Source of the DNA: Verrucomicrobiia bacterium
Lineage (GTDB): Bacteria > Verrucomicrobiota > Verrucomicrobiia > Limisphaerales > JADLHS01
Reading direction: 5' to 3'
Assembly (NCBI GenBank): GCA_026125285.1
Contig: JAHCLO010000031.1
Location: 21,265 to 85,264 of the forward strand
DNA: 64,000 bases
The notes under the pieces were generated by a model, which saw nothing but the letters and a program-made list of their open reading frames with translations, was not told where the DNA came from and searched no databases. This document shows positions 1-7,503 of the stretch, piece after piece. Made by a program: the position numbers and the translations under genes. How positions within the stretch are numbered: position 1 is the stretch's first letter; the number at the start of each line of letters is the position of its first letter.

Positions 1-50
1 GCTACGAACAACAACACCAAACCACCGAAGCCAAAAAGTCTTTGTGTCAT
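1..50 (-). CDS. hflC: HflC N-terminus, cut by the window edge
   Basis: Only the first 16 codons are visible. They start at an ATG at 50 and read MTQRLFGFGGLVLLFV, a short polar start followed by a hydrophobic signal anchor. This is how HflC begins. It lies 20 nt downstream of the hflK stop on the same strand, the usual hflK-hflC order. HflC pairs with HflK in a membrane complex that modulates the FtsH protease. The identification rests mainly on position; the SPFH domain is outside the window. Confidence 0.6.
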   Translation of the reverse strand, partial: MTQRLFGFGGLVLLFV

Positions 51-70
51 AGGATAAATCAGTTGCGGGG

Positions 71-1087
71 TTAACGGGTGCGGGGCAATTCAGTAATTCC
101 GGCCGGCCGGAGCATTTCGCCGCCGCCTGTGTTCAAAGGCAGTAGTGGCAGCAATCGTTGGCTCAGGTCGCCCCCGACGACAATTTTGTCAATGTCCGGC
201 AGAATCTTCTCGATGGTTTCCAGGTGCAGGCGGTCGCGCGTGACCTCCTTGGCTTTTTCATACTCGGCGAGCACGCTGAGGAAACGGGCCGCCTCGCCCG
301 TGGCCAGCAAGACCCGTTGCTCCCGGTAACCCTCGGCTTCCCGCAAAATCTTCTGCGCCTCACCGCGTGCTTTGGGCACAATGTCGGCTTGATAACCGCG
401 CGCCTGGTTGATGAGCTTCTCCCGGTCCTCGCGGGCGCGCACCACGTCGTGGAAGGCATCACGCACCTGATCGGGCGGATCGGCAGCTTGCAGTTTGAGC
501 TCGGTTATCGCCAGACCGGACTGATAGTCGTCCATCAGACGCTGGACAAAAGCACGGGTGTCCTCCTGCACACGGGCGCGCTCCTCGATCATCACCTGAT
601 CAATGGTCATGCCGCCGACGACACTGCGCAGGGCAACTTCTGTCGCGCCGCGCAACGTATTCTCCGGGTCGCGCAGGCGGAAGAGATACTTGGAGGGATC
701 CGCCACGCGGTATTGCACCACCATCTGAGCTTCGACAATGTTCTCGTCGCCGGTGAGCATCATGGCTTCTTCATTCACGCGCTGGCCGGCACGAAAGCCG
801 ACTTCGATACGGCGGATTTGATCAACGCTCACCACGTCCACCTGTTGAAAGGGCCACGGATAGCGATAATTCAAACCCGGCTCGGTGCGGACGGTTTCCT
901 TGCCGAAGGTGCGAACCACGCCCTTGTGGCCCGGCTCGACGACATAAACGCCAGACGCAAGCCAAAGGAGACCCACGGCCCCGAGAACGACGGGCAGCAG
1001 CCTGGACATGTATTTTTTGACCCATTTCTCGGCCTGTTCGAGTATTCGACCGAGTTGCTGATCGAATTGAGGTTGATTGTAACTCAT
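71..1087 (-). CDS. hflK: HflK, SPFH/prohibitin-family membrane protein
   Basis: A 338-aa protein. A polar N-terminus is followed by one membrane segment (about residues 30-50), then an SPFH/Band 7 domain (about 50-220) and a charged Ala/Glu-rich helical C-terminus. The stretch VYVVEPGHKGVVRTFGK and the AEGYREQR region are typical of HflK. With HflC it forms a large membrane assembly that regulates the FtsH protease. I chose the ATG at 1087 rather than a start at 1162 because it is preceded by GGAGAAAG at good spacing and gives the normal N-terminus. The start of hflC follows 20 nt downstream, so the two are probably co-transcribed, possibly with the metallopeptidase upstream (28-nt gap). Confidence 0.9.
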   Translation of the reverse strand: MSYNQPQFDQQLGRILEQAEKWVKKYMSRLLPVVLGAVGLLWLASGVYVVEPGHKGVVRTFGKETVRTEPGLNYRYPWPFQQVDVVSVDQIRRIEVGFRAGQRVNEEAMMLTGDENIVEAQMVVQYRVADPSKYLFRLRDPENTLRGATEVALRSVVGGMTIDQVMIEERARVQEDTRAFVQRLMDDYQSGLAITELKLQAADPPDQVRDAFHDVVRAREDREKLINQARGYQADIVPKARGEAQKILREAEGYREQRVLLATGEAARFLSVLAEYEKAKEVTRDRLHLETIEKILPDIDKIVVGGDLSQRLLPLLPLNTGGGEMLRPAGITELPRTR

Positions 1088-1115
1088 AGTTCTTTCTCCG
1101 GGTTGATGCAGCTGC

Positions 1116-1793
1116 TCAAGCGAAGGGTCGGCCCCAACGCAACAGCCGCAGTAGTTGCACAAAACTCAACGTAAAAGCTGCGACATACGTCCACGCCGCC
1201 GCGTTCAAAACCTGCCCCACGCCGGCGAGTTCCTGCGCGTTCACCAGCCCGCGTTCCCGCAATAAGTGGCCCGCGCGCCGGCTGGCGTCAAATTCCAGCG
1301 GCAGCGTGACCAGTTGAAACGCCAGCAGCACCAGGAACAAACCCAGCCCAATGAGCATGAGCGGCGGCAGTTTCAACACCAGTCCTCCCAGGAACAGCGG
1401 CAATGCCAGTCGCGCCCCCAGGCGCGTGAATGGCACCATGGCCATCCGCATCTGCATCGGCCAGTATAGCTCTTGATGCTGCAACGCATGGCCGGCCTCG
1501 TGCGCCGCAATCCCCACCGCGGTCAGCGAATTCGTGTCATGCACATCCGCCGACAATCGCAACGTGCGCGTTTGCGGATCATAATGATCCGTCAGTGCCC
1601 CGCCAATCCGCTCCACCGGCACGTGCGTCAGACCCGCGGCATCGAGAATTTCGCGGGCCGCCTGGGCGCCGGTGAGCGGACGTTCCGCACAAGGCTGTCC
1701 GCGCCAGCGACTGTAAACCGACATCAGACGCCATTGGGCCCACAGGGCTACCGCCACCCCAATCAACGCCGCCAAATAGAATCGAGACATCAT
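1116..1793 (-). CDS. YugP-type neutral zinc metallopeptidase, membrane protein
   Basis: A 225-aa protein matching the YugP/Zn_peptidase_2 family. It has an N-terminal membrane segment (residues 4-20), a zinc-binding HEAGH motif (H98, E99, H102) and two hydrophobic segments after about residue 125. LEFDAS near residue 167 is a likely third metal-ligand region. The family is a membrane-bound metallopeptidase group whose substrates are mostly unknown. Two consecutive ATGs (1793 and 1790) could start it and neither has a clear Shine-Dalgarno sequence. It lies 28 nt upstream of hflK on the same strand, so a link to membrane-protein quality control is plausible but only contextual. Confidence 0.8.
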   Translation of the reverse strand: MMSRFYLAALIGVAVALWAQWRLMSVYSRWRGQPCAERPLTGAQAAREILDAAGLTHVPVERIGGALTDHYDPQTRTLRLSADVHDTNSLTAVGIAAHEAGHALQHQELYWPMQMRMAMVPFTRLGARLALPLFLGGLVLKLPPLMLIGLGLFLVLLAFQLVTLPLEFDASRRAGHLLRERGLVNAQELAGVGQVLNAAAWTYVAAFTLSFVQLLRLLRWGRPFA

Positions 1794-1953
1794 GTTGCCA
1801 GACCGCGAGTGTGAGAATATGCGTGAATATGAAAATGATGGCCAGCATTTCCGGCCAGAACTTTGTTGCGTGAGAAGGCAACTGCGGGCGGTTATTGAAC
1901 CCGCAGGCGCGGACACTTGCACTACCATCGTTGGGCGGCAGCAAATCGGCTGG

Positions 1954-3915
1954 TTACCACCCCGCCGCGTTCCCTCCGGCCCGCGGATCCGCCGCACCCA
2001 CCAGACTCCTGCCGTCTGGGCTCCGGGCAACGATGTGCGACACGGCCATCGAATTCAATTCCGCGACTTCGTGCCCACGCTGTTGCAGTGCCGTCCGCAA
2101 ATGCTGCGGCAGCGCCCGCTCCACCTGCAACTCGCCCGGCGACCATTGATGATGAATGCGCGGCGCGGCAATCGCCTCCCCCGCGCTCATACCGAGGTCG
2201 AGCATGTAGATCAATTCCATCAGGACCGACGTGATGATCTTTGGTCCGCCCGCCGCGCCGAGTGCGATGATGGGTTTACCGTTCTTGAGCACAATCGTCG
2301 GCGTCATGCTGGACAGCGGCCGTTTGCCGGGCGCCACGGCGTTGGCGTCGGCCCCAATCAATCCGAAGGCGTTCGGCACCCCGGGCTGGATGGAAAAGTC
2401 GTCCATCTCGTTGTTCATCACCACGCCCGTGCCGGGAATCACAACCTTTGAACCAAAGCTCGTGTTGATCGTGGCTGTGACCGCGACCCAGTTCCCTTCC
2501 GCATCAGCCACGGACCAGTGGGTGGTGTGCTTTTCGATTTGAGTGAATTCCTGCCGAAATGAAAGCGGCGCTGAAGACGCACGCACTCCAAACGCTGGCG
2601 CGAGTTCCTGTGGCCCTCGTCCGGCGCGAAGCGTTTGGAGTGCGTGCGTCTTCAGCGCCGCTCTCGGAGAAGGGCTCAATGGCGGGATTGGCATTGCTAT
2701 TCCAGTCGAATCGGGCAGCGAATCCCTCACCTTCAATCCTTCTCCCCTTTGGGGCGAGCGGGAAGCCATATTCCGTCCCTTCCTGAATACATCCCGCTCC
2801 CACTTAGGCGGCGTGCCGTGAGCGGGAACTTCAGTCGCGCGCGTGAGGTTGATCTTCTTTGCCAGCGAGGCGGCGTATCGCTTTGACACCAGTCCCCGCG
2901 GCACTCGCGCGAAATCTGGATCGCCCAGCCAATAGGCGCGGTCGGCGAAAGCCAGTTTCATGGCTTCGGCGATGACATGCAGTCGCGTGGCTTCATCAAG
3001 CGATTTCAAATCGAACTTCTCCAGGATGTTCAACATTTGGACCAGGTGGACACCCCCGGAACTGGGCGGCGCAAAGGAAATGATCCTGTAACCGCGATAC
3101 GTCGTCGTGACCGGCTCGCGCAGCATGACTTGGTAATTGGCGAAGTCGGCGGCAGTCATCAGGCCGCCGTGGGACTGCATCCAGTGCTCGGTTGCTCGGG
3201 CAAACGGCCCGCGATAAAACCAATCGCTCCCCTGCCCTGCGATGCTGCGATACGTGGCGGCCAGGTCGGGCTGCTTGAGGACGTCTCCCGCTTTCAAGGG
3301 TTCGCCGTCGCGGAAGAACACCGCACGCGAAGCTTCAAACTGCTTCATGTCCCCGGCCACGGATTTCAGACGGTTGGCGTACGAGGCGTTCAAGGCAAAG
3401 CCAGTTTCCGCAATCTCCGCTGCTGGCAGGATCAATTCGCCCAAATGTTTCCTTCCATGCTTGCGCACGGCGTAATCGAACGCGGCCAGTGCGCCGGGCA
3501 CGCCGCTGGCCAGCGCCCCCGTCTGACTGATCTCCGTGTCGGCTTTGCCGTCGCGCACAAACATGTCGCGCGTGGCGGCGGCCGGTGCCATTTCCCGACC
3601 ATCAATCGCCACCACCTTGCCGTTCGCCAATCGGATCAACATGAAACAACCGCCGCCGATGCCGGAGTTGGCAGTGTCCACGACCCCCAAGGTAAGCCCC
3701 ACCGCCACGGCGGCGTCCACGGCGTTGCCACCGGTCCTGAGGACGTTCAAGCCGGCTTCGGTGGCCAGCGGATGCACCGAGGAGATCATACCGCGACGGG
3801 ACTCGGCTGCGGTCAAAACCACCACAGAGCTGCTGATAGCCAGCGCGCAAACCCAAGCGGTAAAGCAACGGATCACAGCGACATGGGCAAGTGAACACTC
3901 TGCGCTCACCCGCAC
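1954..3915 (-). CDS. ggt: Gamma-glutamyltransferase with a large insertion before the catalytic Thr
   Basis: A 653-aa Ntn-hydrolase precursor of the gamma-glutamyltranspeptidase family, which cleaves and transfers the gamma-glutamyl group of glutathione. The nucleophile motif TTHWSVAD starts at about residue 464 (codon 2524-2526) and would become the N-terminus of the small subunit. GTGVVMNNEMDDF and PLSSMTPTIV are typical small-subunit motifs. The GTG at 3915 was chosen because GGAGG lies 6 nt upstream and it gives a signal-peptide-like N-terminus; a longer ATG frame to 4029 runs through a palindromic repeat. About 80 residues (roughly 373-455) interrupt the usual join between the PKWER-like region and TTH. 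They are encoded by repeat DNA, including a perfect 99-bp palindrome. Whether the precursor still matures is open. Confidence 0.85.
   Translation of the reverse strand: MRVSAECSLAHVAVIRCFTAWVCALAISSSVVVLTAAESRRGMISSVHPLATEAGLNVLRTGGNAVDAAVAVGLTLGVVDTANSGIGGGCFMLIRLANGKVVAIDGREMAPAAATRDMFVRDGKADTEISQTGALASGVPGALAAFDYAVRKHGRKHLGELILPAAEIAETGFALNASYANRLKSVAGDMKQFEASRAVFFRDGEPLKAGDVLKQPDLAATYRSIAGQGSDWFYRGPFARATEHWMQSHGGLMTAADFANYQVMLREPVTTTYRGYRIISFAPPSSGGVHLVQMLNILEKFDLKSLDEATRLHVIAEAMKLAFADRAYWLGDPDFARVPRGLVSKRYAASLAKKINLTRATEVPAHGTPPKWERDVFRKGRNMASRSPQRGEGLKVRDSLPDSTGIAMPIPPLSPSPRAALKTHALQTLRAGRGPQELAPAFGVRASSAPLSFRQEFTQIEKHTTHWSVADAEGNWVAVTATINTSFGSKVVIPGTGVVMNNEMDDFSIQPGVPNAFGLIGADANAVAPGKRPLSSMTPTIVLKNGKPIIALGAAGGPKIITSVLMELIYMLDLGMSAGEAIAAPRIHHQWSPGELQVERALPQHLRTALQQRGHEVAELNSMAVSHIVARSPDGRSLVGAADPRAGGNAAGW
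2564..2662. repeat. 99-bp palindrome (family A) in frame inside ggt
   Basis: A perfect 33-bp inverted repeat (2564-2596 and 2630-2662) encloses a 33-nt loop. Its ends read AGCGGCG...CGCCGCT, and it shares ACTCCAAACG/CGTTTGGAGT with the repeats at 40413 and 41073. Its length is exactly 33 codons, so the ggt frame is kept. Flanking DNA to about 2800 is also absent from normal ggt and contains a second, REP-like segment (around 2728-2765). Confidence 0.9.
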
Positions 3916-3942
3916 GCTGACCCTCCCCCCGAACCCTGCGCT

Positions 3943-4015
3943 CGTAGCCGCCGACATGAGGAGGCGGACAACGTTGCAGTTCAGGGGAATCCACCTCCTC
4001 ACGTCGGCGGCTACG
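3943..4015. repeat. 73-bp palindrome (family B) upstream of ggt
   Basis: The inverted repeat starts CGTAGCCGCCGACATGAGG and ends with CCTCACGTCGGCGGCTACG, around a loop of about 23 nt. It closely matches the element at 36666-36736 and shares ends with the one at 42523-42600. It lies just upstream of the ggt start and could fold in RNA or act as a bidirectional transcription barrier. Confidence 0.85.
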
Positions 4016-4349
4016 CTTCGAGGGTTCACGGCGCGAATCTGGGTTCAGGGAATTCTCTCCCGGAGGGCGAGGGATCCGCTTTCGTCCGGTTTGATTTGTC
4101 CGTGAAGCACGCGAGCTATCGCCAGCTTCCAGTTTCGCCAAAGCCGGCGAACGACTCCCCCCCTACCACCGGAAGACAACTGTTGGAATATGCACAACAA
4201 CAAACACATGATTCACGCACCCACGTTCCTACGCAGCGTAGTGGCAGAATGGCGTTCCCGGCAACTCTGAAAACCCTCAGCAGAAATTTCACAATGGCCG
4301 GCGCTGACCCGTTTCCACCCAGGACGCCACGATTGCAGCCGCGACGCCC
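4016..4349. other. Intergenic, no gene seen; holds a 26-bp direct repeat
   Basis: No convincing coding frame was found. At 4291-4316 it carries ACAATGGCCGGCGCTGACCC followed by GTTTCC, which recurs with two mismatches at 7430-7455. The two copies bracket the accessory island. Confidence 0.5.
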
Positions 4350-4720
4350 GAACCGGTGAGAGCTTCTGGCGCGAGTCGGCGAGCGCCACTAATTCCCGAT
4401 TGGCCCGCCCCCGGTGCAGCCACCTGCTCCACGCCGTTGAGGGCTCGCGCACCGGCTGCCCGGCGCAAGCCGGAGTTTTAGCAGCCGGTGTGACAGGCCG
4501 ACCGCCGGGGAGCTGCCCGCCGACCAACGGCGGGCAGTGCCTAGCAGCCCTGGCCGACCGACGTAGCGGAGGGGCAGCCGGGACACAGGGTGCGAGAGGG
4601 TGAAGGGGCGCACGCTGTGGCCCGGATGACCCGCAGCGGCAGGAGGGAGCGCGAGGGCTGTGGTACAGGCGCGGGTGGCCGACCAACTCCGGCGCGGCCT
4701 GAGCGCCGCTAGATTCCTTC
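4350..4720. other. GC-rich, strongly structured non-coding block
   Basis: About 370 nt of markedly GC-rich DNA with open frames on both strands but no protein signature. It contains strong stems, such as CTGCCCGCC/GGCGGGCAG with a 7-nt loop (about 4515-4540) and CCGGCTGCC/GGAG-type pairings around 4455-4475. It directly follows the membrane ORF at 4721-5050 and is on the same island as the Rhs fragment. It could be a structured RNA, a recombination site or a 3' region carried with the Rhs cassette. I do not recognise a known class. Confidence 0.4.
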
Positions 4721-5050
4721 TCACCGCTTGTGCGAGACAGCGTTTCCAATTAAGCGACGTAGCTGATACGCAACTAAGGCAACAATCGCCCCAACAATTG
4801 CCGTGTATGCAAACATAACCCCCAGTCCAACCAACACATTGTCCGAGCGCATTAGTTTGTGCTTGGCCGCCGAGTCGAGCAACCAGCCTGCTGGGGAGAT
4901 CAACCACGCAACCCATGTCCCAATCATCCCCCTGTTTCCGTAGAGATCAGGTTGCCCGATTCCCAACACAAGGCACACAAGCAGAAACGCAATTCCACCG
5001 CTTGCCCCCAAGCCAGCCACAAGCACCAGTTTCCGAAGCTGAGGTTTCAT
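4721..5050 (-). CDS. Small membrane protein, candidate Rhs immunity protein
   Basis: A 109-aa protein of unknown family starting at the ATG at 5050 (MKPQLRKLVLVAG). Three hydrophobic segments are visible, about residues 6-30, 40-58 and 72-98, with a basic C-terminus. Its start lies just downstream of the Rhs-tip stop at 5056, on the same strand. Toxic Rhs C-termini are commonly followed by a small cognate immunity gene, and membrane immunity proteins are known for toxins that attack membranes. That role is inferred from position only. No Shine-Dalgarno sequence is evident, so it may rely on translational coupling. Confidence 0.5.
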   Translation of the reverse strand: MKPQLRKLVLVAGLGASGGIAFLLVCLVLGIGQPDLYGNRGMIGTWVAWLISPAGWLLDSAAKHKLMRSDNVLVGLGVMFAYTAIVGAIVALVAYQLRRLIGNAVSHKR

Positions 5051-5055
5051 AGGCG

Positions 5056-6039
5056 TTAATTCACACCAAAGAACCTCTTGCATTCGCAGCCACCGTTGGC
5101 CTTCACGTAGCTCCGAAAGCCCGCCAGCACACTCTCAGTTCTTTCTTTGGTAAGCTTCCACCTCCGCAGTCCGGGGGTGTAGATCGCATAATCAAATCCC
5201 GCATTGTTGATCACATGGATAGCGTTCCCAGCCGGCCTTCCGTCTGGGCTGCCAACCGCATCTAGCCATGTCGTGTCCGGGTAATCAGTCGGATCGCCAT
5301 AAACACGCTGAGGGCTAAACTGGTTGTGGATAATATAGACGATCCCAGGCATCCGCATTCCATAGTCGCCATGTGCCACAACATCCTGCATCGGATGCAG
5401 AGCCGTGCCCAATTGGACTGCGGCCATTTCAGGGGAGTCGTTTCCAAGCCGTATTGTGCACAGTGTTTCTGCCCTCCGTTTGTGATCGGCAAAATGAACA
5501 TACCGTGAATCTGGCCCTCCATTCAGGTTACGATTGAAATGGTAACTCTGATCGCCAATGATCGGCATAAAACTGGTCCGACCGGAATCAACAGCTTCAT
5601 CGGCAGCTCCAACCATTTCGGCAGCTTGCTCTGGATAAGACCCGGCAATCGCCCATCGCTTGGTTGCGGCGTAGTGAACATCCGTTGCCCAAAGCCCAAG
5701 GACATCGAGCATCTGCAAGGGATTGTTTCTAAACGCTGCGTAGAGGTTCGCACCCCCTTTTTCCTCGAACGGGTCTCTGTTTGGCCATCTCCCCGTGTCG
5801 GCATCGTAATCGCGGAACAAATACTTCACGTTGCCAGTCACATCATCCGCATACTGCGTGCTGAAGCGGATGGGATTCAGCTTCGCCATCGGCCCGGTCA
5901 TCCGAATCGGTTCGGCGAACGGGCCGTACTCGTAGCGGGCACTCTCGCTGCCGTTGATTGCGTTCACCAGCGCCACAACGTTGCCATTCCCGTCGTAACA
6001 GAAGAAATGCGTGGCGTTGGTTTTGAAATTCACGGCCAT
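5056..6039 (-). CDS. Rhs C-terminal fragment with a His-rich tip domain
   Basis: A 327-aa fragment. Residues about 12-117 are the end of an Rhs repeat core: YEYGPFAEP, then RDYDADTGRWPNRDPF, NLYAAFRNNP and the delimiting DVLGL. Residues 118-327 form a variable tip with many potential metal ligands: H122, H167, H182, H186, H215, D219 and H223 in LHPMQDVVAHGDYG. This spacing resembles zinc-dependent phospholipase C-like or DUF6765-type proteins, a weak resemblance by eye. The N-terminal thousand or so residues of a full Rhs protein are missing. The fragment begins exactly at the edge of the RAYT element's end repeats, so it was probably truncated by that insertion and may not be secreted. Confidence 0.75.
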   Translation of the reverse strand: MAVNFKTNATHFFCYDGNGNVVALVNAINGSESARYEYGPFAEPIRMTGPMAKLNPIRFSTQYADDVTGNVKYLFRDYDADTGRWPNRDPFEEKGGANLYAAFRNNPLQMLDVLGLWATDVHYAATKRWAIAGSYPEQAAEMVGAADEAVDSGRTSFMPIIGDQSYHFNRNLNGGPDSRYVHFADHKRRAETLCTIRLGNDSPEMAAVQLGTALHPMQDVVAHGDYGMRMPGIVYIIHNQFSPQRVYGDPTDYPDTTWLDAVGSPDGRPAGNAIHVINNAGFDYAIYTPGLRRWKLTKERTESVLAGFRSYVKANGGCECKRFFGVN

Positions 6040-6086
6040 AAAGGGGTCGTAAAGGGGTCGTAAAGGGGTCGGTCAAAAGTATTGTC
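6040..6086. repeat. Left inverted end of the RAYT element
   Basis: Three TAAAGGGGTCG units lead into GGTCAAAAGTATTGTCAT. Read as reverse complement, the other side of the transposase (7081-7110) has the same series ending GGTCAATAGTATTGACAA. A third, solitary copy lies at 9054-9083. Confidence 0.85.
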
Positions 6087-6089
6087 ATA

Positions 6090-7052
6090 TCACGTTTTGC
6101 CTTTTGGCTTGGTCCGATGTGGCTTCTTCCGATTCTGCCAATACAGCAAATGTTGTAAATGCCCGCGCGTGCCCATCTGCAACCGCCGGGCAATCCATTT
6201 CAATGACACCGTCGTCTCCTCCCGCAGCCGGCTTGCCAGGCGCACCTTGAATTGATCCCCTTTGCGCCGCTCCGGCAACGCCTTCTCCTCCCACCCCTGG
6301 CGCTTGAGTTCCTCCGCCACGATCCGCTCGGCCTTCGCTTCCGCCGATTCCCGCAGTTCCTCTCCGTAATGCCAGCCTCCGGCTTGTGCGCCCACCTGCG
6401 CCAACAGTTCCTCCTTGAGCGCCTTTTCTCCGAAAAACCAGCCCCGACGGATCGGCTTGTAGTCGTTTCGGTCCTCCGCCCCGCGCCGCGCCTCCAAAAC
6501 TTCTTCCAACCGTCTCCGGCCCGCCGCGCTGTCGGCCGGGATGCGCTGCTCCCCCAGCAACCGTTCAACTCGCAACCACGCCGGTCGTTTGCCCGGCGGC
6601 TTCAAATACTCCGGCCAACTGCTCCACCGATACTCCCGCAACCGCTGCTCCGGTTTCAAAAGCCGGGCCCGTGCCGGATTCAAATGCACGTAATCGCACA
6701 CCGTCCGCAAATACCCGTTGCCGCTGCCGTCCACGATCAACGATTTGTAACGCCCGCTGAACAGGTGGCCAAACACCTTGTGCCGGCGGTTGAACCGGCT
6801 GGTGTAGGTGCCCAGCAACCACTTCATGCCCGCGACCAGATTGGCGTTGGGCGTCTCGATCACCAGATGAAAATGATTGGCCATGAGACAGTACGCATGC
6901 ACTTGCCAGCCGGTCTTGACGCAGGCTTCACCGAGCGTGGCCAGAAACCGCTCGCGATCAGCGTCATCCTTGAAGATGGGTTCGCGGTGGTCGCCACGAT
7001 TCATGACGTGATAAATCGCGCCTGGATACTGGACTCTCAACTTGCGTGCCAT
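6090..7052 (-). CDS. REP-associated tyrosine transposase (RAYT, Y1/HUH family)
   Basis: A 320-aa protein starting at MARKLRVQYPGAIYHVMNRG, the classic RAYT opening. The HUH metal site is H60-F61-H62 in CLMANHFHLVIE. The catalytic tyrosine is probably Y121 in CDYVHLNPARAR. The Y1 transposase domain ends near residue 150 and is followed by an Arg/Glu-rich helical C-terminal region of about 170 residues. HUH enzymes cut and rejoin single-stranded DNA at hairpins; RAYTs are tied to dispersal of REP palindromes in other bacteria. The gene is bracketed by inverted repeats (6040-6086 and 7081-7110), and the right end runs into a 16-copy tandem array. Confidence 0.92.
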   Translation of the reverse strand: MARKLRVQYPGAIYHVMNRGDHREPIFKDDADRERFLATLGEACVKTGWQVHAYCLMANHFHLVIETPNANLVAGMKWLLGTYTSRFNRRHKVFGHLFSGRYKSLIVDGSGNGYLRTVCDYVHLNPARARLLKPEQRLREYRWSSWPEYLKPPGKRPAWLRVERLLGEQRIPADSAAGRRRLEEVLEARRGAEDRNDYKPIRRGWFFGEKALKEELLAQVGAQAGGWHYGEELRESAEAKAERIVAEELKRQGWEEKALPERRKGDQFKVRLASRLREETTVSLKWIARRLQMGTRGHLQHLLYWQNRKKPHRTKPKGKT

Positions 7053-7080
7053 GCGCCAAACCCTCTCAATCCGCCGCCGG

Positions 7081-7110
7081 GTTGTCAATACTATTGACCG
7101 ACCCCTTTAC
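7081..7110. repeat. Right inverted end of the RAYT element
   Basis: GTTGTCAATACTATTGACCG followed by ACCCCTTTAC is the reverse complement, with few mismatches, of the left end near 6060-6086. It runs straight into the tandem array. Confidence 0.85.
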
Positions 7111-7373
7111 GACCCCTTTACGACCCCCGACCCCTTTACGACCCCCGACCCCTTTACGACCCCCGACCCCTTTACGACCCCCGACCCCTTTACGACCCCC
7201 GACCCCTTTACGACCCCCGACCCTTTACGACCCCCGACCCCTTTACGACCCCCGACCCCTTTTCGACCCCCGACCCCTTTACGACCCCCGACCCCTTTAC
7301 GACCCCGACCCCTTTACGACCCCCGACCCCTTTACGACCCCCGACCCCTTTACGACCCCCGACCCCTTTACGC
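7099..7373. repeat. Tandem array of an 18-bp unit, about 16 copies
   Basis: The unit is GACCCCTTTACGACCCCC. Sixteen copies of the CCCTTTAC core can be counted, with single-base variants near 7222, 7257 and 7305. All frames stay open and would encode short Pro/Arg/Thr repeats, but nothing suggests a real protein. The unit is the outer part of the RAYT element end, so the array looks like an amplified transposon terminus. There are no spacers, so it is not a CRISPR. Confidence 0.9.
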
Positions 7374-7429
7374 ATACCCGAACTGCTCCTGCAACCGTGG
7401 CGTTGACGTGGAAGTCCGCCGGCTTTTGT

Positions 7430-7455
7430 ACAATGGCCGGGACTGACCCGTTTCC
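7430..7455. repeat. Right copy of the island direct repeat
   Basis: ACAATGGCCGGGACTGACCC followed by GTTTCC matches 4291-4316 with two differences. A further TGACCCGTTTCC follows at once. Its overall shape (TTGTACAAT...TGACCCGTTTCC) resembles the RAYT end (TTGTCAATACT...GACCCCTTTAC), so it may be the end of a related element. Confidence 0.7.
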
Positions 7456-7503
7456 CTGACCCGTTTCCGCGTTCACCGCCGTCACCGTGAGCCGGAATGA
7501 GGC

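Noticed and set aside
4350..4720. Integron attC site in the structured block
   Set aside because: I could not find the paired RYYYAAC/GTTRRRY core sites, and no integrase is nearby.
4389..4916. Arg/Pro/Ala-rich frames in the GC-rich block
   Set aside because: All frames are open because of base composition. None has a start signal or domain, and the DNA has strong stems.
7099..7373. Possible CRISPR array or a repeat protein
   Set aside because: The 18-bp units are directly joined with no unique spacers and no cas genes are near. The open frames are a by-product of the unit length being a multiple of three.
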